Of a DNA stretch of 6,578 nt, positions 1 through 6,578 are shown piece after piece. Position numbers and translations under genes: made by a program. The notes under the pieces are model-generated. The model was given only the letters and a program-made list of their open reading frames with translations. It made no database searches and was not told the origin of the DNA. The stretch is from JAOUEA01 sp040882605 (GTDB taxonomy: Bacteria; Actinomycetota; UBA4738; HRBIN12). Numbering within the stretch: position 1 is the stretch's first letter; every line of letters starts with the position of its first letter. The DNA lies in NCBI GenBank assembly GCA_040882605.1, contig JBBEAY010000021.1:1-6578 (forward strand), given 5' to 3'.

Positions 1-2865
1 TAGTGTTGACCTTTTCGACCGCCCCGTGCTCGCCTTTTCAAACGGCCTTCTCACCCTTCGCTCGAGCGCTGCGAACAGGCCGTCGCGATACTTGCTCCAG
101 GAGCTCACGAGCTCGCCGTAGCTGTCGGAGTCGGGGCTTGCGTCCGTTGCCGCTTGCACCGCCTCATCGACCTCCCCGACGTTCAGGCGACCGAACCGCC
201 CGTCCTTCAGCGTTCCGCCGGCCGTGATGACCTCCTCGTGGAGGCGGTGTCCGTCGGCGCCTGTCACGACCAGGCGACCGTGGGCGATCACGACCGGCAT
301 CTTGTTCTGACCGTCGTTCCTCGTCCGTGCCGTGACCCGGGTGAGCCGCGCCGCGGCATCGGACGCCCAGATCTCTGAGCGGAGCAGCCTCGTGGACTGC
401 TGGACGAGTCGATGCTGAAGGTGAGCGAGCACCACATCGTCGTGCCCGGCGGCGACCGCGTGGTCGAACGTGATCGGACGAATAGCTCCGGACACGGGGT
501 GCGCCAGGCCTTCCGAGCACCTCGCCCACGACCCGGTGAGCGCCGGCAGATCGAAGACACGGACAGGTGGCAACCCTTGCCGCTCGAGCACCCGTTCCGC
601 GAGCGGGGATTGGTGAGCCAGTTCGAGGGCCGTTTGGACGACCTGCTCCACGCTGTCGGGGCCGATGTTCAGCTCGCGGATGGTGTCATCGAGCCGCTCG
701 CGAAGCCTTTGGATCTCCTCGCGGAGATCACGCTCGATCCTCAGGGCCTTGCGGCTCACCGAACGCTTCTCAGCGTCATCGGTCTGGAGGCCACGGCGAG
801 CCCCAACCATCGCCTCCTCGACCTGTTGGGCGATGACGGGCCCAACGCTGCCGAGATCCTCACGGATCGCCTCGATCTTCTGGACGGCCATGTACAGGAA
901 CTCGAGGTCGCCGTCGAGGGAACCCGGCTCAGTAGTCTCGTATCCGGCGCTCACGAAGTGGTAGATGAGGACCTCGGGTGACGGTTGTCCGTGGCGATCG
1001 ACACGACCGTTCCTCTGCTCCATCTTGTTCGGGTTCCAAGGAACTTCGAAATGGACAAGGCGGTGGCAGTGCAGCTGAAGGTCGATGCCCTCCGATGCAG
1101 CGTCGGTAGCCAGGAGGATGCGGATCGGCGAGAGGTCGGGGGAAGCCTGGAACTCCGCCTTGATCTGTTCGCGATGTTCCTCGTCCATGCCGCCGTACAA
1201 CAGGGCGAGGCGGTCACCGGCCAGACCTCGGGCCGCAAGACGCTCCTGGAGCCAGCGCTGAGTGTCGCGATACTCGGTGAAGACGATCACACGCTCGTCG
1301 CTCCAGTGCGGCTCGCCGTCGGGTCCCGTCGGCCGCACGATGGCCTCGAGCCAGTCCATGAAGGTCTTGGCTTTGGTGTCGCTCCTGCCTCGCGCGAGCC
1401 CAGCCCAGTTCTGCAGTTCGTCGAGGAGCCGCCGCTGCTCGTCGGTTGGAGGAAGGCTCACGCGCGCGGCCGCCGCGAGGGCATCGGCCGTTGCCTCGTC
1501 CTTCTCGGTCTCGTCTCCGTGATCCGCCTCGACCTCGTCGATCGCGCGGCGCAAGACTCGGTCGGTAAGCCGGATCGGGCGAGCGTCCTTCCCTCCGGTG
1601 ATGGTTCGACGATGAACCGCGAGGGTCTCGGCGAATGCCTCGGGTGAGGAGAACAGCCGCTTCTTGAGCAGGGTCAAGACGAATCTCTCCGCCAGCCGCG
1701 CGCCGGCGCTGTCGGCGTCTTCAGCAGCCTTCAGGCGGAGCTCGCCGTAACGCTTGAGGGTGGCATAGGCCTGACGCTCCTCGTCCGTGTAGGCGACCTC
1801 GATCTTGTCGATCTTCCGTTCGGGGAAGCCGGGAAGCTCTGACTTCAGTCGGCGCACCATCACCCGCCGCAGCTGCTCGTCGCTCCACTGGACCCCGCGG
1901 GCGAACCGCTGATCGTCGAGGAGTTCCAGAAGCGCCGAGAAGCTCTCCTTGTAGCCGTTGTGGGGGGTGGCCGTCAGGAACAGCCGATGCTCGAAGTGCG
2001 GCGCGATCGTTCGGATCGCCCGCGTGCGCTGAGAGTCGGTCGCGTACTTGCCGCGACCGGACGGCGCGATCCCGTGCGCCTCATCCACGATCAGGAGGTC
2101 GAACTTCCGCGGGTACTCGGGCAATGGCGGCAGGATGTCCTTCACGAGACGCATGACGCGATCCCGCTTGAGGTAGTCGATGGAGACGATGAGTCTGGGG
2201 AAATGGGTAAAGGGGTTCGCGTAGAGACCCCGTGATCGCCGGAGCTGACCCAGGAGCGCGCGATCCACGATGCGGAACTCCAGGCCGAACTTCTCCGCCA
2301 ACTCCGTCTTCCACTTGATGGTCAACGACGCGGGGCAGACCACGAGGACCGAGCGCGCGCGGTGTCGCAGGAGTAGTTCTTGCACGACCAAGCCCGCCTC
2401 GATCGTCTTGCCGACGCCAGTGTCGTCAGCGACGAGAAGGTTGACCCGCGGCATGCGCAGCGCCCTCACGACCGGGTCGAGCTGGTAGTCCTCGATGGTG
2501 ATCCCACTGCGGAAGGGGGCCTGTAGGTGGCGGGGATCAGCGCTCGCGATCGCTCCCCATCGAACGGCATCGAGGAAAGCGTCGAGGCGAGCAGGGGGGT
2601 CGACGTTGTCTGGATCGGGCGCCGGGAGCGAGGCATGGTCGATGACCCGCCGACCTGGCTCGAGCTCCCAGATGACCTGAAGCTCCTCGCCGGTCGCGTC
2701 CTCCTCGATGGACACCAAGGAGAGCAAGTGTTGAGGCTCGGAGTCCGTGGTCAGCAGGTCGGCGCCGACGGTCCCGCGAGAGACGTCGGACACGATCCAC
2801 TGCCGGTCCCTCACCGACACCAGTTGGCCTGGCTCAGGCACGGACAGAAGCTCAGCAGTGCTCAT
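1..2865 (-). CDS. drmD: DrmD-like SNF2-family helicase of a DISARM defence system (partial, C-terminus beyond left edge)
   Basis: The reading frame is continuous from ATG at 2865 to base 1 (955 codons) with no stop, so the gene is cut by the window edge. Helicase motifs of an SNF2/RapA-type superfamily 2 ATPase appear in order: Walker A GVGKT with K153 in ADDTGVGKTIEAG, DEAH at 261-264, LTATPHNG from 297, FTEYRDT from 529, TDAASEGIDLQ from 587, and QRNGRVDRHGQ at 617-627. The N-terminus (PGQLVSVRDRQWIVSDV and the EELQVIWELEPG stretch) and the C-terminal RPITFDHAVAAGHDDVVLAHL segment match what I recall of DISARM DrmD helicases rather than generic RapA. A charged, probably coiled-coil helix lies around residues 675-720. 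In DISARM the helicase acts with a methylase and DrmA/B/C to block incoming phage DNA. ATG 2865 is the only good start because an in-frame TAA lies at 2874-2872. No clear Shine-Dalgarno precedes it. ATP-dependent helicase is near certain; the DrmD subtype is likely, and a related defence helicase is the alternative. Confidence 0.85.
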   Translation of the reverse strand, partial: MSTAELLSVPEPGQLVSVRDRQWIVSDVSRGTVGADLLTTDSEPQHLLSLVSIEEDATGEELQVIWELEPGRRVIDHASLPAPDPDNVDPPARLDAFLDAVRWGAIASADPRHLQAPFRSGITIEDYQLDPVVRALRMPRVNLLVADDTGVGKTIEAGLVVQELLLRHRARSVLVVCPASLTIKWKTELAEKFGLEFRIVDRALLGQLRRSRGLYANPFTHFPRLIVSIDYLKRDRVMRLVKDILPPLPEYPRKFDLLIVDEAHGIAPSGRGKYATDSQRTRAIRTIAPHFEHRLFLTATPHNGYKESFSALLELLDDQRFARGVQWSDEQLRRVMVRRLKSELPGFPERKIDKIEVAYTDEERQAYATLKRYGELRLKAAEDADSAGARLAERFVLTLLKKRLFSSPEAFAETLAVHRRTITGGKDARPIRLTDRVLRRAIDEVEADHGDETEKDEATADALAAAARVSLPPTDEQRRLLDELQNWAGLARGRSDTKAKTFMDWLEAIVRPTGPDGEPHWSDERVIVFTEYRDTQRWLQERLAARGLAGDRLALLYGGMDEEHREQIKAEFQASPDLSPIRILLATDAASEGIDLQLHCHRLVHFEVPWNPNKMEQRNGRVDRHGQPSPEVLIYHFVSAGYETTEPGSLDGDLEFLYMAVQKIEAIREDLGSVGPVIAQQVEEAMVGARRGLQTDDAEKRSVSRKALRIERDLREEIQRLRERLDDTIRELNIGPDSVEQVVQTALELAHQSPLAERVLERQGLPPVRVFDLPALTGSWARCSEGLAHPVSGAIRPITFDHAVAAGHDDVVLAHLQHRLVQQSTRLLRSEIWASDAAARLTRVTARTRNDGQNKMPVVIAHGRLVVTGADGHRLHEEVITAGGTLKDGRFGRLNVGEVDEAVQAATDASPDSDSYGELVSSWSKYRDGLFAALERRVRRPFEKASTGRSKRSTL

Positions 2866-3068
2866 CCGTGCTTACCGGCTAGCCCACCGAAGTTGTCGGC
2901 GAGGGCCACTGTATCGAAGGAGAGGGCCACGTTGTGCTGCAGCGTAGCGCAGCTTCCCGACAGGCCGATTCGTCCGTTCGGCGACCCAGCTAGGCGCTTG
3001 CACCGGGCGGTGATCCCGGGCGGCCCTGTCGTACGTCTCTCCCAGCGAACCCTTCGGCAGGAGAGCAT
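2862..3068 (-). CDS. possible small ORF bridging the nuclease gene and drmD (68 aa, weak)
   Basis: A 68-codon frame starts with ATG at 3068, three bases after the upstream TGA, and its TGA overlaps the drmD ATG as ATGA (2865-2862). That spacing is typical of translationally coupled genes. About three quarters of its codons end in G or C, and the distal half (HNVALSFDTVALADNFGG) looks more protein-like than the Arg-rich first half. Against it, I see no Shine-Dalgarno before 3068, I recognise no family, and another frame across the same gap (TTG 3075 to TAA 2872) is equally open. It may be real and help couple drmD translation, or may be chance openness in GC-rich DNA. Confidence 0.2.
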   Translation of the reverse strand: MLSCRRVRWERRTTGPPGITARCKRLAGSPNGRIGLSGSCATLQHNVALSFDTVALADNFGGLAGKHG

Positions 3069-3071
3069 CAG
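2866..3071. other. 206-nt gap between the nuclease gene and drmD; no secure gene
   Basis: This is the only intergenic stretch of any length. It separates the TGA of the nuclease gene from the ATG of the helicase gene. I see no RNA gene and no hairpin followed by a T-run. A minus-strand TACAGT at 2913-2908 fits the TANNNT pattern of a -10 element, but no convincing -35 lies 16-18 nt upstream. The gap holds an 8-bp direct repeat (CCGGGCGG at 3003-3010 and 3016-3023) and a small GCTGC/GCAGC inverted repeat (2936-2940 and 2949-2953) with an 8-nt loop. These could belong to a promoter or operator region for drmD, but the sequence does not prove it. Confidence 0.5.
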
Positions 3072-4226
3072 TCAATCGGGCGCACGTCGATCGGCTCCTG
3101 ACCGAGTCGAGATGTACTCCTCCTCCAGAGCCGCGATCAGGCTCTCCCTGCCGGCGTCGACCTTCTCATCGGCCATGCGAAGGGACCGGATCAAGAGCTC
3201 GATGGCGATTGCGAACGCACCCATCGCGGCGGCGGTACCTTCAACATCTTCCAGGTAGCTGTGGACGGCCCGGCCATTCATGTGCGCGTAGTCAGAGGCG
3301 ACGAGGTACAGCACCTCGTAGTGGGGGACGAGCCCCGCGGTCTCGAATCGCTCTCTCACCTTGAGGCCGAACGGCTTGAAGTCGCCTTGGTTGAGGGCAC
3401 CAGGATCAAGGCCGTTGGATCGGAGAGTCGCCTCAACCTGCTCGAGTTCTCGCGCCTTCGCTGCGCGTTCCTCCGGAGAGCCGATCGAGTACTTCTCCAT
3501 CGCCTTCGAGATCCGCCAGTTGGAGTTGTGCTCCTCCATCGAGAACTGCAACGCGTTCGAGGGGTCAGCGTTGAGAACCGCCTGGTTGGCTACGAGCTCC
3601 ATGAGCGCACGCTCGATCAGCCAGTCCTCCTTCATCTCCATGTCGGCCATCCGCACGATGGTTCTTGCCATCCGCCCAGCCGCACGCGTGAGCTCCGCGT
3701 TCCAACTTCTGGTCATGTGGGTGCCGACGTCGTCGGTGCTGCGGGTGTCGTCAGGGAAGGATGCTGCAAGGTCGGCTGTGCGTAGGCACAGCGCTCGAAG
3801 CTTCCCGAGGTCGTCCTCAGTCTGCGACCCGGCATCCTCGACCACGAGTTCAACCTGTCCGTCGTCCGTCACCGAGTACACAGCGATTCCCAGCAGATCG
3901 CGGACACGCCTTCTGACTCGTAGAGCCGCTGCGATCGACCTCGTCGGAACCACGACCGCATAGCTCCTTCCCTTCTCCGCCCTTTCCTCAGCCGCCATAC
4001 GCCGCAAGAGCTGGCCGTACATGGAATCGACGCCGGCGCCAGGCCGGGCCTTGGTGTTCCCCTTGACCTCGGCGAAAAGGATCTCCTCGCCCCGGCTGGC
4101 AACCACGTCAACGTGGTCCACCTCGATCTCTGTCGTCCACCCCTGTTGTTCGAGCCACCGGCAGAACGCTTGCACCACTCGGTGCTCGTCCCAGCCTGCC
4201 TTCTGGTCAGGATGCCAGTCAGCCAT
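3072..4226 (-). CDS. PD-(D/E)XK nuclease fused to a DUF5677-like helical domain
   Basis: A 384-residue protein. Residues 1-130 show the PD-(D/E)XK layout of Mrr/RecB-like nucleases: a helix with E14, D37/D40 in DHVDVVASRG, then E53-V-K55 in ILFAEVKG, and Q72 in the following helix (YGQLL). A further hydrophobic strand AVVVP lies at 90-94. Cleavage of DNA is inferred from this fold. After a linker (about 131-170) comes an all-helical domain with W202/R206/E210 in WLIERALMELVANQAVL and a SDYAHMNGRAVH motif (H315, H322), resembling DUF5677, a family of unknown function often found near defence genes. No signal peptide or membrane segment is seen, so it should be cytoplasmic. ATG 4226 was chosen because GGGAG lies 7 nt upstream and the nuclease fold starts right after it. 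The frame stays open upstream to 4469, but that part lies inside the preceding gene and looks like Arg/Pro-rich out-of-frame translation. The gene starts 14 nt after gene 1 and is probably cotranscribed with it. The nuclease call is fairly sure, DUF5677 moderately so. Confidence 0.8.
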   Translation of the reverse strand: MADWHPDQKAGWDEHRVVQAFCRWLEQQGWTTEIEVDHVDVVASRGEEILFAEVKGNTKARPGAGVDSMYGQLLRRMAAEERAEKGRSYAVVVPTRSIAAALRVRRRVRDLLGIAVYSVTDDGQVELVVEDAGSQTEDDLGKLRALCLRTADLAASFPDDTRSTDDVGTHMTRSWNAELTRAAGRMARTIVRMADMEMKEDWLIERALMELVANQAVLNADPSNALQFSMEEHNSNWRISKAMEKYSIGSPEERAAKARELEQVEATLRSNGLDPGALNQGDFKPFGLKVRERFETAGLVPHYEVLYLVASDYAHMNGRAVHSYLEDVEGTAAAMGAFAIAIELLIRSLRMADEKVDAGRESLIAALEEEYISTRSGADRRAPD

Positions 4227-4233
4227 GGCCGCG

Positions 4234-4238
4234 CTCCC
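4234..4238 (-). promoter_or_regulatory. ribosome binding site of the PD-(D/E)XK nuclease gene
   Basis: GGGAG on the minus strand, 7 nt before ATG 4226 and inside the 14-nt space after the upstream stop codon. It decides the start of the nuclease gene in favour of 4226 over the upstream in-frame start at 4469. Confidence 0.7.
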
Positions 4239-4240
4239 AG

Positions 4241-6562
4241 CTAGTCGAGGCGATAGCGGTTCTCCTCGTAGAACTGTCGACCGGCATCGGTCAGCACGCG
4301 GTACGACCCATCGAGTTGGAGGCTTGCCGTCCCCTGATAGAAGCCGGCAACCCCTCGGGGGTCGTAGCCCTCTTGCACGGCGAGGGCCTTCGCCTCGTCT
4401 TCGTGGAGTCGCCCGTCTGGTGCGGCGTAGAAGTGACCAAGGTAGCGAAGCGTGCGTCGCATCCGCCACCCGTGTTCCCGTTCCTCCTCAGGTGACGCAG
4501 CCTCGACCACGTCGCCGATCAGATCGGCAAGTTCGTTGGCCGTCAGTCTCTGCGACGGGTCCGCACGCAACTCGGGGTCGAGTCGAACGCCATCGGCACG
4601 GAGGACATCGTGCACGTCCCGTTCATCCGAGGGATCGCTCCAGTGGAACCCGGTCGACACCTTGCCCTCGGCGTTCAGCACCCTGCAAGCGTTGAGGAGC
4701 CCGGATGTCGAGGCGACGTGCTGACCTACCGGAACCTGGTGTGAGCCGACAAGCTCGGCGAGATCGCCATACGTCGTCCACGCCCCGTACGGCAGGGCGG
4801 CGAGAGCCGCATGCAGCTGACTCCAGTCCCGCCCTTCCGCGGGTTCCTCCACGCCAGGGAGCGGTGCGGGCCAGAGCTTGATGGCGCGATCCGCGAGCTC
4901 ATCCGCCCTCGCGAGGATCTCTGATCGTCCCCACTTTGCTGTGGGTACGATCGCCTGGTTCAGCTCGAGGTGACTGCCAGCGAGGATCTCCTGCTTGCGC
5001 GTGAAGGGGTCGTTGGAGAGCTGGGAGTTGTACGCCGTGATCGTCAGGTTGCCGAGGGTGTGTAACAGCTCGCTATGCACGGCTTCGGGATCGTCTTCGT
5101 CGCCGGTGAGCGCGTTCCGCCAGTCATCGCTCAGGGTCTGCGGCATCACGTGCTCGATGGACAGGGTGGTCTGCTCCCAGTCGATCGGTTCGGCGTGCTC
5201 GTAGCTCTCCTCGAGCCTTCGGAAGATGAGCATCTTCTGGTCCTGCCGCCCCTGAAAGTAGAAGGGCTGGCTCCTGATCGCTTCACGAAAGCGTCGATCG
5301 GAGGGCCAGTATTTCCTCTCACCGGACAGGGCGTGGCGAACGCCCTCCGCGATCGGCAACTCATCCGGCAGCTGGGGTACGAGGCCACTGAAGATGCGGT
5401 TCAGGTTGTTCGTAGGGACGCCCGCGACCATCCGTCGGACGAGGAAGCTCTCCACGTAGCCGAGCGCCCAAGCAACCTCTTCAGGCGAGCAGGCGTCGCG
5501 ATCCACGAGGTCGAACAGATGCAGCAGGAGGGGGTAGGTTGTCGATGCTCCCCATCGGTCGAGGCGCAGGAGTGCCGCTCGGATCGCCAGGTCTGGTTCA
5601 GTGCCGGGCTGAACGATCCGCCGGAAGAACCTCGCGCGACGAGCGAGCTCCCGCACCTCATCCTCAACGGCCACCTCATCGCCCTCGAGGGGGCGAAGTC
5701 GATCCTGCTGAGCGCGGTAGATGTCTTGTCGCTTGATCGTGGTCTTGCCGCGAAGCACCAGGTCGACGAAGACTAGGGTCTCCAGTTGGGTCGGGGTGAG
5801 TGACTCCTGCATCGGGTGCCACACGCTCCCGTAGACGTGCTCCGCCCTGGTCGGTAACAACATGAAGACGTAGTTGCGGAGCAGATCGGCCTGCGTCAGG
5901 CGCACGCCTCGATCGTTCAGCGATTCGAAGATCCTATGGACGTTGTCGTTTGCCTCCGCAGTGATCGCCACGAACTGCAGCCGCTGCCGTAGGACGCCTT
6001 CGAGTCGCTCGGAGTTGATCGGGAGGTTGTCCGGTCCTGGCTGCGTGAGGCGCGCTCGGAAGAAGCGGTAGGCGCGGCCGACTTCGCCGTCACGACGAGG
6101 CTGGTCCGGGTCGATGCACGCGAAGAAGGACTCCCTGTCGGACTGGGTAGGAAGGAGGCGGTAATAGCCGAGCCCGGTCTCGTACTTGTTGACGAGATAC
6201 AGCTCGTTGAAGCGTTCGATCACCAGCGGATCATCGGTTGCAGCATGATCGCGCAGGGCGCAGAGAGCGATCAGCAGCGTTGTGAGTCGCTGCTGTCCGT
6301 CGATCACCAGGAACGACGTGACCCCGTGCGCATGAATCATGGGGGAGGGGGCAAGCACCACGCTTCCGAGGAAGTGGGTCGGCGCAGACTGATCCACCGC
6401 CTCAGCTTCGTCCGGCGTGATCAGGTCGTACTGCTCTAGGACGTCGTCCCAGAGCTGGCTGCGTTGGGAGTCGCCCCACGAGTACTGGCGCTGATAGAGC
6501 GGCACCTGGAACTGCTTCTGGCCCTCGATCAGCGTCTTGAGGGTGCTCTCACCGACCTGCAT
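4241..6562 (-). CDS. GmrSD-type restriction protein: DUF262 + DUF1524 (HNH) + MGMT/ATL-like domain
   Basis: A 773-residue single-chain protein. The DUF262 (GmrS-like, ParB/Srx fold) part covers about residues 1-240: PLYQRQYSW at 21-29, DGQQRLTTL from 88, and IFESLNDRG with LTQADLLRN at 211-230. A helical middle follows, then DUF1524 (GmrD-like, His-Me/HNH nuclease) with IEHVMPQ (H471 the likely catalytic His), LGNLTIT from 503 and YNSQLSNDPFTRK from 511. In the family, DUF262 binds or hydrolyses nucleotide and DUF1524 cuts DNA carrying modified bases, such as glucosylated hydroxymethylcytosine. Residues 577-665 add a domain like the DNA-binding part of alkylguanine alkyltransferases: LPYGAWTTYGDLAELVG, VGQHVAS, NACRVLNAEGKVS. 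A basic, winged-helix-like tail (about 694-773) ends the protein. No membrane segment is visible. ATG 6562 is preferred because GGGGAAGG lies 7 nt upstream; GTG 6565 immediately before it is the alternative. The core family call is firm, the extra domain probable, the natural substrate unknown. Confidence 0.9.
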   Translation of the reverse strand: MQVGESTLKTLIEGQKQFQVPLYQRQYSWGDSQRSQLWDDVLEQYDLITPDEAEAVDQSAPTHFLGSVVLAPSPMIHAHGVTSFLVIDGQQRLTTLLIALCALRDHAATDDPLVIERFNELYLVNKYETGLGYYRLLPTQSDRESFFACIDPDQPRRDGEVGRAYRFFRARLTQPGPDNLPINSERLEGVLRQRLQFVAITAEANDNVHRIFESLNDRGVRLTQADLLRNYVFMLLPTRAEHVYGSVWHPMQESLTPTQLETLVFVDLVLRGKTTIKRQDIYRAQQDRLRPLEGDEVAVEDEVRELARRARFFRRIVQPGTEPDLAIRAALLRLDRWGASTTYPLLLHLFDLVDRDACSPEEVAWALGYVESFLVRRMVAGVPTNNLNRIFSGLVPQLPDELPIAEGVRHALSGERKYWPSDRRFREAIRSQPFYFQGRQDQKMLIFRRLEESYEHAEPIDWEQTTLSIEHVMPQTLSDDWRNALTGDEDDPEAVHSELLHTLGNLTITAYNSQLSNDPFTRKQEILAGSHLELNQAIVPTAKWGRSEILARADELADRAIKLWPAPLPGVEEPAEGRDWSQLHAALAALPYGAWTTYGDLAELVGSHQVPVGQHVASTSGLLNACRVLNAEGKVSTGFHWSDPSDERDVHDVLRADGVRLDPELRADPSQRLTANELADLIGDVVEAASPEEEREHGWRMRRTLRYLGHFYAAPDGRLHEDEAKALAVQEGYDPRGVAGFYQGTASLQLDGSYRVLTDAGRQFYEENRYRLD

Positions 6563-6569
6563 CACATCG

Positions 6570-6577
6570 CCTTCCCC
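6570..6577 (-). promoter_or_regulatory. ribosome binding site of the GmrSD-type gene
   Basis: GGGGAAGG on the minus strand, 7 nt before ATG 6562 but only 4 nt before GTG 6565. The spacing favours ATG 6562 as the start. The promoter, if this is the first gene of its operon, lies beyond the right edge. Confidence 0.6.
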
Positions 6578-6578
6578 G

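Noticed and set aside
412..981. 189-codon plus-strand open frame
   Set aside because: Antisense to the conserved C-terminal region of the DrmD-like gene. It mirrors that gene's GC-biased codons and shows no motif.
985..1647. 220-codon plus-strand open frame
   Set aside because: Antisense to the helicase C-terminal lobe (motifs V and VI). No recognisable domain; a GC-rich shadow frame.
2908..2936. Sigma-70-like promoter for drmD (TACAGT as -10 on the minus strand)
   Set aside because: The -10 fits only the loose TANNNT pattern and the hexamer at 17-nt spacing (CACAAC) does not resemble a -35, so it is noted in the gap entry and not called as a promoter.
2527..3258. 243-codon plus-strand open frame spanning the intergenic gap
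   Set aside because: It overlaps the helicase N-terminus and the nuclease C-terminus on the other strand and reads as low-complexity Arg/Ser/Pro protein with no domain.
4227..4469. 81-codon N-terminal extension of the PD-(D/E)XK nuclease gene
   Set aside because: It lies out of frame inside the conserved end of the GmrSD-type gene, is Arg/Pro-rich, and ATG 4226 has a well-spaced GGGAG site with the domain starting right there.
5075..5776. 233-codon plus-strand open frame
   Set aside because: Antisense to the DUF262-DUF1524 middle region; its sequence shows no family features and is explained by codon bias of the real gene.

Overview
The window is high-GC bacterial DNA, most likely from an actinobacterium or a similarly GC-rich lineage. 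That judgement rests on G/C-ending codons and family resemblance only; no taxonomic marker is present. Everything confidently coding lies on the minus strand, so the genes read from right to left. The long open frames on the plus strand are antisense shadows.

Layout, in transcription order. (1) 6562-4241: a 773-residue protein of the GmrSD class (DUF262 + DUF1524/HNH), the type IV restriction enzymes aimed at modified phage DNA. It carries an extra C-terminal domain that looks like an O6-alkylguanine-DNA-alkyltransferase or alkyltransferase-like (MGMT/ATL) domain whose catalytic Cys appears to be lost, then a short basic tail domain. (2) 4226-3072: a 384-residue protein starting 14 nt after gene 1, with a clear ribosome binding site. 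It joins an N-terminal PD-(D/E)XK nuclease to a helical C-terminal domain resembling DUF5677. (3) A 206-nt gap, 2866-3071, with no secure gene. It contains one weak 68-codon frame that fits exactly between its neighbours. (4) 2865 to the left edge: 955 codons of a SNF2/RapA-type superfamily 2 helicase that most resembles DrmD, the helicase of class 1 DISARM anti-phage systems. It is still open at base 1, so its C-terminus lies outside the window.

Together these read as the start of a defence island. A two-gene module with two different nuclease folds and a possible modified-base reader sits directly upstream of and co-directional with drmD. In class 1 DISARM, drmD is normally grouped with an adenine methylase gene (drmMI) and drmA-drmB-drmC. 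None of those is visible here, so the DISARM assignment rests on the helicase alone. The most unusual elements are the DUF262-DUF1524-ATL fusion and its nuclease-DUF5677 partner, which may form an undescribed accessory or stand-alone defence unit.
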